Of a DNA stretch of 64,000 nucleotides, positions 53,340 through 62,438 are shown in pieces (the first letter of the stretch is position 1; the number at the start of each line of letters is the position of its first letter). This DNA is from Bifidobacteriaceae bacterium UBA2724 (GTDB taxonomy: Bacteria; Actinomycetota; Actinomycetes; Actinomycetales; Bifidobacteriaceae). The notes beneath the pieces are model-generated. The model was not told the origin of the DNA. It did no database searches and saw only the letters and a program-made list of their open reading frames with translations. The stretch is from assembly GCA_002353815.1 (NCBI GenBank), contig DEKK01000003.1, positions 37,464-101,463 on the forward strand, in the 5' to 3' direction. Both the position numbers and the translations under genes were made by a program.

Positions 53340-54818
53340 ATGCCGCAGATACAGGATTCCGATTATCCGGCCGGCCCATCGGACGAAAACGGCGCGCCCG
53401 AGGAGGAGCGCGGCCGTTTCGCTGGCTCTTTCGTTGACGACGACATCGTTTTCGACGATGACGACGATGATGGCATCGATGATGGCGATGACGACATCGA
53501 TGACGCCGACGATGGCATCGATGACGCCGATGATGATGACGGAACCGACGATTCCAGCGCCGACGATTTCGATGACGACGACAAATATGACGATGACGCC
53601 GATGAATATGACGATGACGCCGACGACGATACCGATGATGATGAGGAAGATGCCGACGACTACGACGATGATACCGACGACGATGATACCGACGACGATG
53701 ACGAGTCCTCGGATTATCTGCGCCCGATCCTGAGCGTCATTTTGGACGCCCTGGACGACAACGGCTGCCTTCCCGACGACTTCCAGCTCCCCGTCGACCC
53801 CGACGATGACGACCCCGGCTTCCAATTCGTGGATGGCGGCATGGATGGCATACTGATCTACCACACGGATTTCAAGGATCCCGGCGACGCTGCGCGAGAG
53901 AGCGCGCATGCGTTCCTGTCTGCGGCCGCACGCCATGATTTCAGCGGCGCGTTCAATCTGCTGGGCGATCTTTCCGATTCCACGCCCGCCATCACCATGC
54001 GCAACGCCATGCAGGACGAGCTTGAAGAGCTGACCGACGACGACGCCGCACAGAACGTCTTCGAATTCGCTCTCAACATCCTGTGCTACGGCAACGAGCG
54101 CGAGATGGTGAAATACGCGCTCGAGATCCTCGAAGGCTACGACCTGCCGGGCACTGTGCGCGACATGGTGCGCACAGTGGCGCTTTCGGACGAATTCACG
54201 CTGTACGCACTGTACATCATGGTCAACTGGGACGATTCCAACGACGAGATCTTCGACATCGCCCAGAGAGTGCATGGGTGGGGACGCATCCACTGCGTCG
54301 TCGCGCTGGAGCCCGATACCGACGAGATACGCGCGTGGCTGCTCCACGAAGGCTGGCACAACACCATCACGGCCTCGTATTGCGCCAAGGAGTGCTTCGA
54401 GAAAAGCGGCGCCGCCGACATGCTGCGCATGGGGCACCTCACCGATGAGGAATTCGCCGATATCTCCAGCCTTCTCCTGGTTCTCATCGACGAGGGCCCC
54501 GAGCCGGTGCCGGGCATTTCGGAAATCGACGACGCCGACGAGATCATCGATGATTTCCTGCGCGTCGCGTCCGAGCGGTCCCGCGACAGGGATCTGACCG
54601 ACGAGGAACGCGAGGCCGTCCGCTTCGCCACGGCCTATCGTTCCGGGAACCTCGACGACCTCGATGACGAGGATTACGGAGAGGAGACCGGGAATTTCGA
54701 AGTCGTGGAGTATGACGACCGCGACGGTTCCGATGATGATCTCGACGATGACTTCGACGACGATTCCGACGATGGCTTCGATGACGACGCTTCCGACGAT
54801 GGCGAGGACGCCGCCTGA
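53340..54818 (+). CDS. Aspartate-rich repeat protein with a helical C-terminal region
   Basis: 492 residues. Residues 33-125 are almost entirely Asp with Gly/Ile/Ala/Thr spacers; the last 45 residues are again Asp-rich. The middle (about 130-440) is folded and looks alpha-helical, with REMVKYALEILEGYDLP, RVHGWGRIHCVVALEPDTDE and IRAWLLHEGWHNTI, a block I associate with uncharacterised proteins in other Gram-positives. No signal peptide or helix. It probably stays in the cytoplasm; calcium or basic-partner binding is possible but unproven. GGGAAAGAGG precedes the ATG. It carries no recognised catalytic motif. Confidence 0.75.
   Translation: MPQIQDSDYPAGPSDENGAPEEERGRFAGSFVDDDIVFDDDDDDGIDDGDDDIDDADDGIDDADDDDGTDDSSADDFDDDDKYDDDADEYDDDADDDTDDDEEDADDYDDDTDDDDTDDDDESSDYLRPILSVILDALDDNGCLPDDFQLPVDPDDDDPGFQFVDGGMDGILIYHTDFKDPGDAARESAHAFLSAAARHDFSGAFNLLGDLSDSTPAITMRNAMQDELEELTDDDAAQNVFEFALNILCYGNEREMVKYALEILEGYDLPGTVRDMVRTVALSDEFTLYALYIMVNWDDSNDEIFDIAQRVHGWGRIHCVVALEPDTDEIRAWLLHEGWHNTITASYCAKECFEKSGAADMLRMGHLTDEEFADISSLLLVLIDEGPEPVPGISEIDDADEIIDDFLRVASERSRDRDLTDEEREAVRFATAYRSGNLDDLDDEDYGEETGNFEVVEYDDRDGSDDDLDDDFDDDSDDGFDDDASDDGEDAA
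53435..53705 (+). repeat. Low-complexity GAY-GAY repeat coding for poly-Asp
   Basis: About 270 bases consist mainly of GAC/GAT codons with imperfect 15- to 30-base units (for example GATGACGCCGACGATGGC). Prone to slippage in multiples of three, hence a likely site of length variation between strains. Confidence 0.8.
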
Positions 54819-55030
54819 CATTCTCGCCCCGCAAGTCGGCAGCCCGCGCTGTCCAGCGTCGCGCACCGTTGCCGTTGCGCCGTGCAACCGTTCGGCTTAT
54901 GGCAAAAAGACGAGCTTATCCTTCGGCCGCGTGCCGTCCCTCGAATAATATGGATACCGTGGAGCGCATGTGCCACCTGCACCGGTCCCCATGGCAGCGA
55001 CCGGGACGAACGAACGATGGGAGAAACGTC

Positions 55031-55858
55031 GTGAGCAAGGATGTCACCGAGACGGCCGCCGACTCGTCGGCAGATGAAAACAACCACGATGGTGACGTCG
55101 TGGCGCGCGCCGTGGATCTGGTCAAAATCTATGGCGATGTCAGCGATGAGACGCAGGTCAGTGCGCTGGACCACGTCACCGTCGGGTTCAAACGCGGCGA
55201 GATGACCGCGATCATGGGCCCTTCGGGCTCAGGCAAGTCCACGCTTATGCATTGCATGGCGGGCCTTGACAAACCCACGTCCGGCAAGGTTTTCGTCGAA
55301 GGCCTGGAAGTGAGCGCCATGAACCAGAGGCAGCTCACCGATCTGCGCCGCAACCAGATCGGTTTCATCTTCCAATCGTTCAACCTGGTGCCCACGCTGT
55401 CGGCCGAAGAGAACATCGTGCTTCCGCTGCAGATTGCGAAAAAGCCCATCGACCGCGAATGGCTCGACGAAGTCGTGCGGGTGGTGGGGCTGCAGGACCG
55501 CCTGTCGCATCGTCCCAGCCAGCTGTCGGGCGGCCAGCAGCAACGCGTCGCCTGCGCCCGTGCCATCGTGAGCCGTCCGTCGGTGATCTTCGCCGACGAA
55601 CCCACCGGCAACCTTGATTCCAAATCCAGCTCGCAGGTGCTTCAGTTCCTTCAGGATTCCGCGCGCAAGCACGGGCAGACCATCGTCATGGTGACGCATG
55701 ATCCCCGGGCGGCCAGCTACGCCGACCGCGTGCTTGTTCTCGCCGATGGAAAGATCACCCGCGACATGGCGCATCCCACGTACGAGCAGATCTTCGACGT
55801 TTTCTCCAATGGCGACGCCGCCGAGGCGGAGGACGGCGAAGGGGAGGACGAGCAGTGA
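55031..55858 (+). CDS. MacB/LolD-type ABC transporter ATPase
   Basis: ATPase partner of the FtsX-like permease that follows. Walker A GPSGSGKST, Q-loop FQSFNLVPTLSAEEN, signature LSGGQQQRVACARAI, Walker B VIFADEPTGNLDS, and H-loop VTHDPRAA all match the MacB/LolD group, which drives mechanotransmission rather than ordinary transport. An acidic 30-residue N-terminal tail precedes the core. GTG at 55031 is chosen because the upstream frame encodes a Cys/Arg-rich non-family peptide. The stop overlaps the next start (GTGA). 275 residues. Confidence 0.9.
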   Translation: MSKDVTETAADSSADENNHDGDVVARAVDLVKIYGDVSDETQVSALDHVTVGFKRGEMTAIMGPSGSGKSTLMHCMAGLDKPTSGKVFVEGLEVSAMNQRQLTDLRRNQIGFIFQSFNLVPTLSAEENIVLPLQIAKKPIDREWLDEVVRVVGLQDRLSHRPSQLSGGQQQRVACARAIVSRPSVIFADEPTGNLDSKSSSQVLQFLQDSARKHGQTIVMVTHDPRAASYADRVLVLADGKITRDMAHPTYEQIFDVFSNGDAAEAEDGEGEDEQ

Positions 55859-58800
55859 GCCCCGTCGTCACCATCGGTCTGCGCGACACGAAGGCGCATT
55901 TTTCCCGTTTCGTCATGTCCATCATCGCCATCGCGCTCGGCGTGGCGTTCGTGCTCGGCTCGTTCTGCTTCCGCGGATTGCTCAACCGGCAGGTGGACGC
56001 CATGTTCGCCACGAACGCCGATGCCGACGTGTGTGTGCGCGGCGACATCCCGACGTCCCGGATCGCGGACTCGGCCGATTCCTCGCCCGGCACAGATTCC
56101 TCGTCCGACGTGTCCGCTTCCGCGTCCTCGGCGTCCACGTCTGCGTCATCCTCGTCCTCGGCGGATTCCGACGACGAAAGCTACAACAACATCGAGGTGT
56201 CGCTCGTCGGCACGATCAATGCGGTGGACGGCGTCAGCCAGGCCGTCCTCGCCCGCTCGCTGGACGGTGTCGTGCTTGTCGATTCCGACGGCGTCGCCAC
56301 GCCGACCATGGGAGGGACGTCGACGCTGGGCATGTCGGAAAGCCAGCCATGGCGCTCTGCGCATTTCACGCAGGGGACGTATCCCCACGGCATCCACGAG
56401 GTCGCGCTGTCCGCCGACACCGCCGAAGCGGCGGGGGTCTCGTACGGCGACACCACGAAAGTCGTTTATCCGTCGTCGGGCGTCACCGACGTCACCGTCA
56501 GCGGCGTGTTCGACCTTGACAGCTCGGAGGCCGGCGGACTCATCCTCGGCATCGACCCCGACGTGGTGGACAGCGAACTTCAGGCGCAGGGGACCGACAC
56601 CGACGTCATCAGCCGCATCCGCGTCTACGGCGACGCCAACGGCGGGCAGCCGCTCACCGAAGACCAGCAGCGGCAACTCGCCGACGCCATCAACGCCGCG
56701 CTGTCCGACGATTCCGACGCGACGGCTGTCACGGGCGACGCATATCGCGACAAGCTGTCGTCGAGCACCAAGAAGCAGCTCGGCTTCATCCAGCCGCTCA
56801 TTCTCATCTTCGCCGTCATCGCGCTGTTCGTCGGATCGTTCATCATCGCCAACACCTTCTCGATGATCGTGCGCGAATCCATGCGCGGATACGCATTGCA
56901 GCGCTCCATCGGCATCTCGCCCGCACAGGTGTCCGTCACCGTCGTCATCCAGGCCCTGGCGCTTGGAGTCGCCGGGTCGGGCATCGGCATCCTGCTGGGA
57001 TGGGGCGTCGTGGAGCTCATCGTCGCGGCGCTTGCGGCGCAGGGGACGCCGCTTGACGCCTCCGCGGCACCCAGCGCGTCGTCCATTGTTGTCGCGCTTG
57101 CGGTGGGCGTCGTCGTGTCCCTTCTCGGCGCCGCGCTGCCTGCCCGCCGTGCTGCGCTCGCCCCGCCGATCCAGGCCATGAACGAAACCGCCAACCCCGA
57201 GAAGCCCACATGGCCGCGCGCCGTCGAAGGTGTCGCCATGATCGCGCTGGGCGCCGTGTGCTGGCGGTTTGCTGTGCTGGTGGCCAACGCCGACAACCTC
57301 GACCTCGGACCCTCCGGCTGGCCGTGGCTCAACCACCTCGGCGTCGGATGGCCTCTGGGCGTCGGCGCCGCGTTCGCCGTCATCGGCGTCATCGTGATGG
57401 CGCCGGCGCTGGTGTCTCCCGTGGCGGCTGTGCTGGGCTGGATCCCGTCGCACGTGTTCCCGGTCACAGGCCGCCTCGCCGTGCGCAACCTGGGACGCCA
57501 GAAGCGCCGCACGGCCAACACCGCCGCCGCGCTGTTCGTCGGCCTCGCCATCGTCAGCTGCATCGGCGTCGTCACCGCGTCCATCAAGACCTCGGTCAGC
57601 GACATCGTCGACAACAACCTCCGGTCCGATTACCTGCTGTCCAGCCAGAGCATGAGGCTTCCGGACGCCGCGATCGACGATGTGCGCGCCCTCGACGACG
57701 TGCAGGACGTCACCGCGAGGTCCCAGGCCGTGGGGATCACGGTGAACCACGACGACTCGATCCCGGCCATGACGTTCGTGGTGTCGCGGGACTTCGCCGA
57801 CGACGTGGTGTCGCCCGACAGCTGGGAAGGCGATTTCTACGGCGCTCTGGACAGCGATTCCATGATTGTCGTCGGCAAAAGCCTTGCGCAGAAATACGAC
57901 TGGCATGTCGGCGATGCCATCACGCTTACGTCCGACGGCGTCACCATGAAGGCCGCCGAGCAGATGAACCAGAGCGATTCCACGGGGGTGTCCGGTTCCG
58001 ACGATTCCGAATCGCAGACGCCGGACTACGCCACCATGAGCTCCGAAGACCTGCAGGCGCAGATGCTCGCGCGGTTCCAGCAAGCGGCGGCCGGCGGAGA
58101 CGACTCGGCCTCCGCGCAGCTCGCCGCGTTCCAACAGCTCCAGCAGACCGCGGCCGCGGGAGACTCCGCCGCCTCCGCGCAGCTTGACCAGCAGGTGGAG
58201 CAGTACCGCCAGGCGATGGCCCGGTCGGTCGAGGAAGCCAAACGGAAGGCGCTGGATGATGCCAAGGCGTCCTCGCGCACCGAAAAGTACACCATCGGCG
58301 CCATCGCCAAGGGCACGCCGTGGGGCTTCGGACTGTGGATCAACGCCGACCAGGCCGGCCAGCTGGGCGAGACGGATGCGCTCATCACCTCCGTCGCCTT
58401 CGTCAAGTTCAAGGACGGCACCGATCTCGACGCGGCGCGCGGCGAGCTGGAATCCATCGCCAAACCGTATTACACGATCTCGGTCATGTCGCGCGACGAA
58501 TATACGAACACGATGTCGTCGATGATCGACCAGGTCATGATCATCCTCTATGCGTTGCTGGCGTTGTCGGTCGTCATCGCGGTCTTCGGCATCGTCAACA
58601 CCCTCACGCTGTCGATATTCGAACGCACGCGCGAGATCGGCATCCTGCGCGCGGTGGGGATGAGCGACGGCCAGGTGCGCGGCATGATAGCCATCGAGTC
58701 CACGCTGATTTCACTCATGGGCACCGTCCTGGGGCTCGTGGTGGGTGTCGCCGCAGGGTACGAGATTCAGCGATGCTATGCGCCGGTGGGGATGTCGTCG

Positions 58801-58929
58801 CTGACGGTCCCGTGGGCGCAGCTGGTGCTGTTCCTCGCCGTGTCGGTGGTTGTCGGGGTGCTGGCGAGCTTCCCGCCCGCGCGGCGCGCCCTCAGGGTGC
58901 CCGTGCTGGACGCCGTCGTCGTGGACTGA
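55855..58929 (+). CDS. FtsX-like ABC transporter permease (MacB-type, two FtsX modules)
   Basis: 1024 residues with an N-terminal helix (near 15-40), a large extracytoplasmic domain of about 270 residues with a Ser/Ala/Asp linker, then a block of three helices (FtsX module 1, from about 315), further helices near 460-560, a second extracytoplasmic domain of over 300 residues and the final three-helix FtsX module. The second external domain has an Ala/Gln-rich helical stretch (SAQLAAFQQLQQTAAAGDSA region) likely to be a coiled coil. GTG start inside the ATPase stop. Function probably export or envelope remodelling; substrate unknown. Confidence 0.88.
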   Translation: MSPVVTIGLRDTKAHFSRFVMSIIAIALGVAFVLGSFCFRGLLNRQVDAMFATNADADVCVRGDIPTSRIADSADSSPGTDSSSDVSASASSASTSASSSSSADSDDESYNNIEVSLVGTINAVDGVSQAVLARSLDGVVLVDSDGVATPTMGGTSTLGMSESQPWRSAHFTQGTYPHGIHEVALSADTAEAAGVSYGDTTKVVYPSSGVTDVTVSGVFDLDSSEAGGLILGIDPDVVDSELQAQGTDTDVISRIRVYGDANGGQPLTEDQQRQLADAINAALSDDSDATAVTGDAYRDKLSSSTKKQLGFIQPLILIFAVIALFVGSFIIANTFSMIVRESMRGYALQRSIGISPAQVSVTVVIQALALGVAGSGIGILLGWGVVELIVAALAAQGTPLDASAAPSASSIVVALAVGVVVSLLGAALPARRAALAPPIQAMNETANPEKPTWPRAVEGVAMIALGAVCWRFAVLVANADNLDLGPSGWPWLNHLGVGWPLGVGAAFAVIGVIVMAPALVSPVAAVLGWIPSHVFPVTGRLAVRNLGRQKRRTANTAAALFVGLAIVSCIGVVTASIKTSVSDIVDNNLRSDYLLSSQSMRLPDAAIDDVRALDDVQDVTARSQAVGITVNHDDSIPAMTFVVSRDFADDVVSPDSWEGDFYGALDSDSMIVVGKSLAQKYDWHVGDAITLTSDGVTMKAAEQMNQSDSTGVSGSDDSESQTPDYATMSSEDLQAQMLARFQQAAAGGDDSASAQLAAFQQLQQTAAAGDSAASAQLDQQVEQYRQAMARSVEEAKRKALDDAKASSRTEKYTIGAIAKGTPWGFGLWINADQAGQLGETDALITSVAFVKFKDGTDLDAARGELESIAKPYYTISVMSRDEYTNTMSSMIDQVMIILYALLALSVVIAVFGIVNTLTLSIFERTREIGILRAVGMSDGQVRGMIAIESTLISLMGTVLGLVVGVAAGYEIQRCYAPVGMSSLTVPWAQLVLFLAVSVVVGVLASFPPARRALRVPVLDAVVVD

Positions 58930-58960
58930 GACGCCCTGCCGGCGCCACGCCGGAGCGGAA

Positions 58961-58989
58961 TTGTCCGGTACCGTGGTATCGTAAACAAT
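58961..58989 (+). promoter_or_regulatory. Candidate promoter of rpsL (TTGTCC-17-AACAAT)
   Basis: TTGTCC (58961-58966) and AACAAT (58984-58989) are 17 bp apart, predicting a leader of about 200 bases before the TTG start. The leader shows nothing I recognise as a riboswitch. Confidence 0.45.
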
Positions 58990-59196
58990 TGTGTGTGCCG
59001 TTAATGGCTTATGCCATTCGAGCGGGATACCCCGGAATCCGTTGATTTCGCGCAGCAATGCGCCGGAGGAGGACGAAGGGCCATCGGGCCGGTGGACCAG
59101 GGCTATCCGATTTCGGGTGTTAAAGAACCGTGCGGTGGCCGTAGTGTGGCGGTCCCCACGTGAAGAACATCGATTACAAAATCGGAGATAGTTAAG

Positions 59197-59568
59197 TTGC
59201 CTACGATTGAACAGCTCGTCCGTAAGGGACGTAAGCCGAAGCCGAAGAAGTCCAAGACTTTGGCTCTCAAGGGTTCCCCGCTGCGCCGCGGCGTTTGCAC
59301 CCGTGTTTACACCACCACCCCGAAGAAGCCGAACTCGGCTCTGCGTAAGGTCGCCCGTGTGCGCCTTAGCTCGGGCATCGAAGTCACCGCATACATTCCC
59401 GGTGAGGGCCACAACCTGCAGGAGCACTCCATCGTGCTCGTGCGCGGTGGCCGCGTGAAGGATCTCCCTGGCGTTCGTTACCACATCGTTCGTGGTGCTC
59501 TCGATACCCAGGGCGTTAAGGACCGTAAGCAGGGTCGTTCCCTGTATGGCGCAAAGAAGGCGAAGTAA
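59197..59568 (+). CDS. rpsL: 30S ribosomal protein S12
   Basis: 123 residues, full length, starting MPTIEQLVRKGRKPK. The start codon is TTG at 59197 with CGGAGA seven bases upstream; an ATG start is not available in frame. Decoding-centre residues Lys43 (TTPKKPNSALRK) and Lys88 (GRVKDLPGVRY) are the streptomycin-sensitive forms, so no rpsL-based streptomycin resistance is expected. First gene of the str operon; rpsG follows after 5 bases. Confidence 0.98.
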   Translation: MPTIEQLVRKGRKPKPKKSKTLALKGSPLRRGVCTRVYTTTPKKPNSALRKVARVRLSSGIEVTAYIPGEGHNLQEHSIVLVRGGRVKDLPGVRYHIVRGALDTQGVKDRKQGRSLYGAKKAK

Positions 59569-59573
59569 CCAGT

Positions 59574-60044
59574 ATGTCTCGTAAAGGACTTTCCAAGAAG
59601 CACGAGCTCCAGCCCGATCCGATCTACGGTTCGACGATCGTCGCCCAGCTCATCAACAAGATCCTCCTCGATGGCAAGAAGTCCAAGGCCGAAGCCATCG
59701 TGTACTCCGCGCTTGATATCGTGAAGGAGAAGACCGACCAGGAGCCGGTCGCCGTCCTCAAGCGTGCACTCGACAACATCCGTCCGTCCCTCGAGGTGCG
59801 CTCCCGCCGTGTCGGCGGCGCCACCTACCAGGTGCCGGTCGAGGTGAAGCCGAACCGCGCCAACACCCTGTCGCTGCGTTGGCTCACCGATTTCTCCCGC
59901 GCCCGTCGCGAGAAGACGATGGCCGAGCGCCTCGCCAATGAGATCCTTGATGCCTCCAACGGCCTGGGTGCTTCCGTGAAGCGTCGCGAGGACACCCACA
60001 AGATGGCCGAGGCCAACAAGGCCTTCGCCCACTACCGTTGGTAA
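59574..60044 (+). CDS. rpsG: 30S ribosomal protein S7
   Basis: 156 residues of standard length. The N-terminal SRKGLSKKHELQPDPIYGS is the actinobacterial form; RVGGATYQVPVEV and the C-terminal REDTHKMAEANKAFAHYRW are diagnostic. It nucleates assembly of the 30S head. ATG lies 5 bases after the rpsL stop; fusA follows after 36 bases. Confidence 0.98.
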   Translation: MSRKGLSKKHELQPDPIYGSTIVAQLINKILLDGKKSKAEAIVYSALDIVKEKTDQEPVAVLKRALDNIRPSLEVRSRRVGGATYQVPVEVKPNRANTLSLRWLTDFSRARREKTMAERLANEILDASNGLGASVKRREDTHKMAEANKAFAHYRW

Positions 60045-60080
60045 ATTCCACATTCGTTGAACGAAAGCTAAGGAATAGAA

Positions 60081-62207
60081 ATGGCTGAAGACCTCAGCAA
60101 GATCCGCAATATCGGCATCATGGCCCACATCGATGCCGGTAAGACCACCACCACCGAGCGCATCCTCTACTACACCGGCAAGAACTACAAGATCGGTGAG
60201 ACGCACGATGGCGCTTCCACGATGGATTGGATGGCGCAGGAGAAGGAACGCGGCATCACGATTACGTCCGCGGCCACCACCTGCTACTGGAGCCGCCAGT
60301 CGCACGACCCGGACGATAAGTTCAAGATCAACATCATCGATACCCCGGGCCACGTGGACTTCACCGCCGAGGTCGAGCGCTCCCTGCGCGTCCTCGACGG
60401 CGCCGTGACGGTGTTCGACGCGAAGGAAGGCGTGGAGCCGCAGTCCGAGACGGTGTGGCGTCAGGCCGATAAGTACAACGTGCCGCGTATCTGCTTCGTC
60501 AACAAGATGGATAAGCTCGGCGCGAACTTCTTCTACTCGGTCGACACGATCAAGCAGAAGCTCGGCGCCAAGCCGATTGTTATGCAGATCCCAATCGGTG
60601 CCGAGAACGACTTCACCGGCGTGGTGGATCTCGTCCGCATGGTTGCCTACGTGTGGCACGACACCCAGGATCTGGGCGCCCACTACGACACCACCGAGAT
60701 CCCAGAGGATCTCAAGGACAAGGCCGCCGAATACCGCGACCAGCTCCTCGAGACCGTCGCCGAGACTGACGACGCCCTCATGGAGAAGTACTTCGGTGGC
60801 GAGGAGATCACCGAGGACGAGATCCGCAAGGCCGTCCGCAAGCTGACCATCGCCTCCGAGGCCTATCCGGTGTTCTGCGGCTCCGCGTTCAAGGACAAGG
60901 GCGTTCAGCCCATGCTCGACGCCGTCGTGGACTACCTGCCGTCCCCGGTGGACGTTCCGGCCATCGTCGGCTACGACCCCAAGGACGAGTCCGTCGAGAT
61001 CGATCGCAAGCCGAGCGAGAACGAGCACTTCTCCGCGCTGGCCTTCAAGATCGCTGCCCACCCGTTCTACGGCAAGCTCGTGTACGTGCGCGTGTACTCC
61101 GGCAAGTGCAAGCCCGGCGACACCGTGCTCGACTCCACCAAGGGCAAGAAGGAGCGCATCGGCAAGCTCTTCGAGATGAACGCCGATAAGGAGCTCCCTG
61201 TCGACGAGGCTCTCGCCGGCAACATCTACGCCTTCATCGGCCTCAAGAACGTCACCACCGGCGACACGCTGTGCGATGAAGCCGCTCCGATCGCGCTCGA
61301 GTCCCTGACGTTCCCGGACCCGGTTATCCAGGTGGCCGTGGAGCCGAAGACGAAGAACGACCAGGAGAAGATGGGCAACGCGCTTGCCCGCCTCTCCGAC
61401 GAGGATCCGACCTTCCGGGTGGAGACGGACGAGGAGTCCGGCCAGACCCTGATCTCCGGCATGGGCGAGCTCCAGCTCGACATCATCGTCGACCGTATGC
61501 GCCGTGAGTTCCACGTCGAGTGCAACGTGGGCAACCCGCAGGTCGCTTACCGTGAGACGATTCGCCAGGCTGTCATGGACCAGGGCTACACCCACAAGAA
61601 GCAGACCGGTGGTTCCGGCCAGTTCGCAAAGGTCCTCATGAACTTCATGCCGATCGACCCGAACAACGAAGAAGAGGCCGGCAAGGACTTCATCTTCGTC
61701 GACAAGGTCACCGGCGGCCACATCTCCCAGGAGTTCATCCCGTCCGTCGAAGCTGGCGTGCGCGAGGCCATGCAGTCCGGCGTTCTCGCCGGTTTCCCGG
61801 TGGTCGGCGTCAAGGCCGAGCTCACCGATGGCCAGATGCACCCGGTTGATTCTTCCGAAATGGCCTTCAAGCTCGCAGGCTCCATGTGCTTCAAGGAAGC
61901 CGCAGCCAAGGCCAAGCCGGTCATCCTCGAGCCGATCATGGCCGTGGAAGTCCGCACGCCGGAAGAGTACATGGGCGATGTCATGGGCGATCTGAACGCT
62001 CGCCGTGGCTCCATCCAGTCCATGAACGACGCCACCGGTGTCAAGGTCATCGACGCCAAGGTCCCGCTGTCCGAGATGTTCGGTTACATCGGCGACCTCC
62101 GCGGCAAGACCCAGGGCCGTGCAATGTTCACCATGCAGATGGATTCCTACGCCGAGGTTCCGAAGGCCGTCTCCGACGAGATCATCAAGTCTCAGCGCGG
62201 TGAGTAA
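60081..62207 (+). CDS. fusA: Elongation factor G
   Basis: Translocation GTPase of 708 residues. G1 AHIDAGKTTT (16-25), switch II DTPGHVDFT, NKMD, and the five EF-G domains with the conserved YRETIRQA and GRRGS-like GDLNARRGSIQ segments are present. AGCTAAGGAA precedes the ATG. Only one copy is seen here; it is followed by a hairpin that separates it from tuf. Confidence 0.98.
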   Translation: MAEDLSKIRNIGIMAHIDAGKTTTTERILYYTGKNYKIGETHDGASTMDWMAQEKERGITITSAATTCYWSRQSHDPDDKFKINIIDTPGHVDFTAEVERSLRVLDGAVTVFDAKEGVEPQSETVWRQADKYNVPRICFVNKMDKLGANFFYSVDTIKQKLGAKPIVMQIPIGAENDFTGVVDLVRMVAYVWHDTQDLGAHYDTTEIPEDLKDKAAEYRDQLLETVAETDDALMEKYFGGEEITEDEIRKAVRKLTIASEAYPVFCGSAFKDKGVQPMLDAVVDYLPSPVDVPAIVGYDPKDESVEIDRKPSENEHFSALAFKIAAHPFYGKLVYVRVYSGKCKPGDTVLDSTKGKKERIGKLFEMNADKELPVDEALAGNIYAFIGLKNVTTGDTLCDEAAPIALESLTFPDPVIQVAVEPKTKNDQEKMGNALARLSDEDPTFRVETDEESGQTLISGMGELQLDIIVDRMRREFHVECNVGNPQVAYRETIRQAVMDQGYTHKKQTGGSGQFAKVLMNFMPIDPNNEEEAGKDFIFVDKVTGGHISQEFIPSVEAGVREAMQSGVLAGFPVVGVKAELTDGQMHPVDSSEMAFKLAGSMCFKEAAAKAKPVILEPIMAVEVRTPEEYMGDVMGDLNARRGSIQSMNDATGVKVIDAKVPLSEMFGYIGDLRGKTQGRAMFTMQMDSYAEVPKAVSDEIIKSQRGE

Positions 62208-62214
62208 TTGAACC

Positions 62215-62247
62215 CCGTTCCGCTCCCCGCGCAGGGGAGCGGAACGG
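62215..62247 (+). terminator. Hairpin between fusA and tuf
   Basis: CCGTTCCGCTCCCC pairs with GGGGAGCGGAACGG around GCGCA. There is no real T-run (ATTCATT follows), so it may attenuate rather than fully stop transcription. The rest of the 230-base gap holds the tuf leader; a clear promoter is not visible. Confidence 0.6.
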
Positions 62248-62438
62248 ATTCATTGCATGCCGACACGCGTCGCCTCGCATCGTCTTAACTTTTCGGTAGC
62301 ATTGCTTCCGATAGGTTGGGGCGAAACACGAAGTGGCGTGAAACCCCAAAAACAAGTAATATGTAGCGGGTGCCTGTCATTTTCGGAGACTCCTTCGGAA
62401 TCAGGGGCTAACTACTACACGTCCAGGAGGACATAAAT

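Noticed and set aside
59478..61841. 787-codon minus-strand open frame opposite fusA
   Set aside because: Covers fusA and rpsG completely; no start site or recognisable domain.
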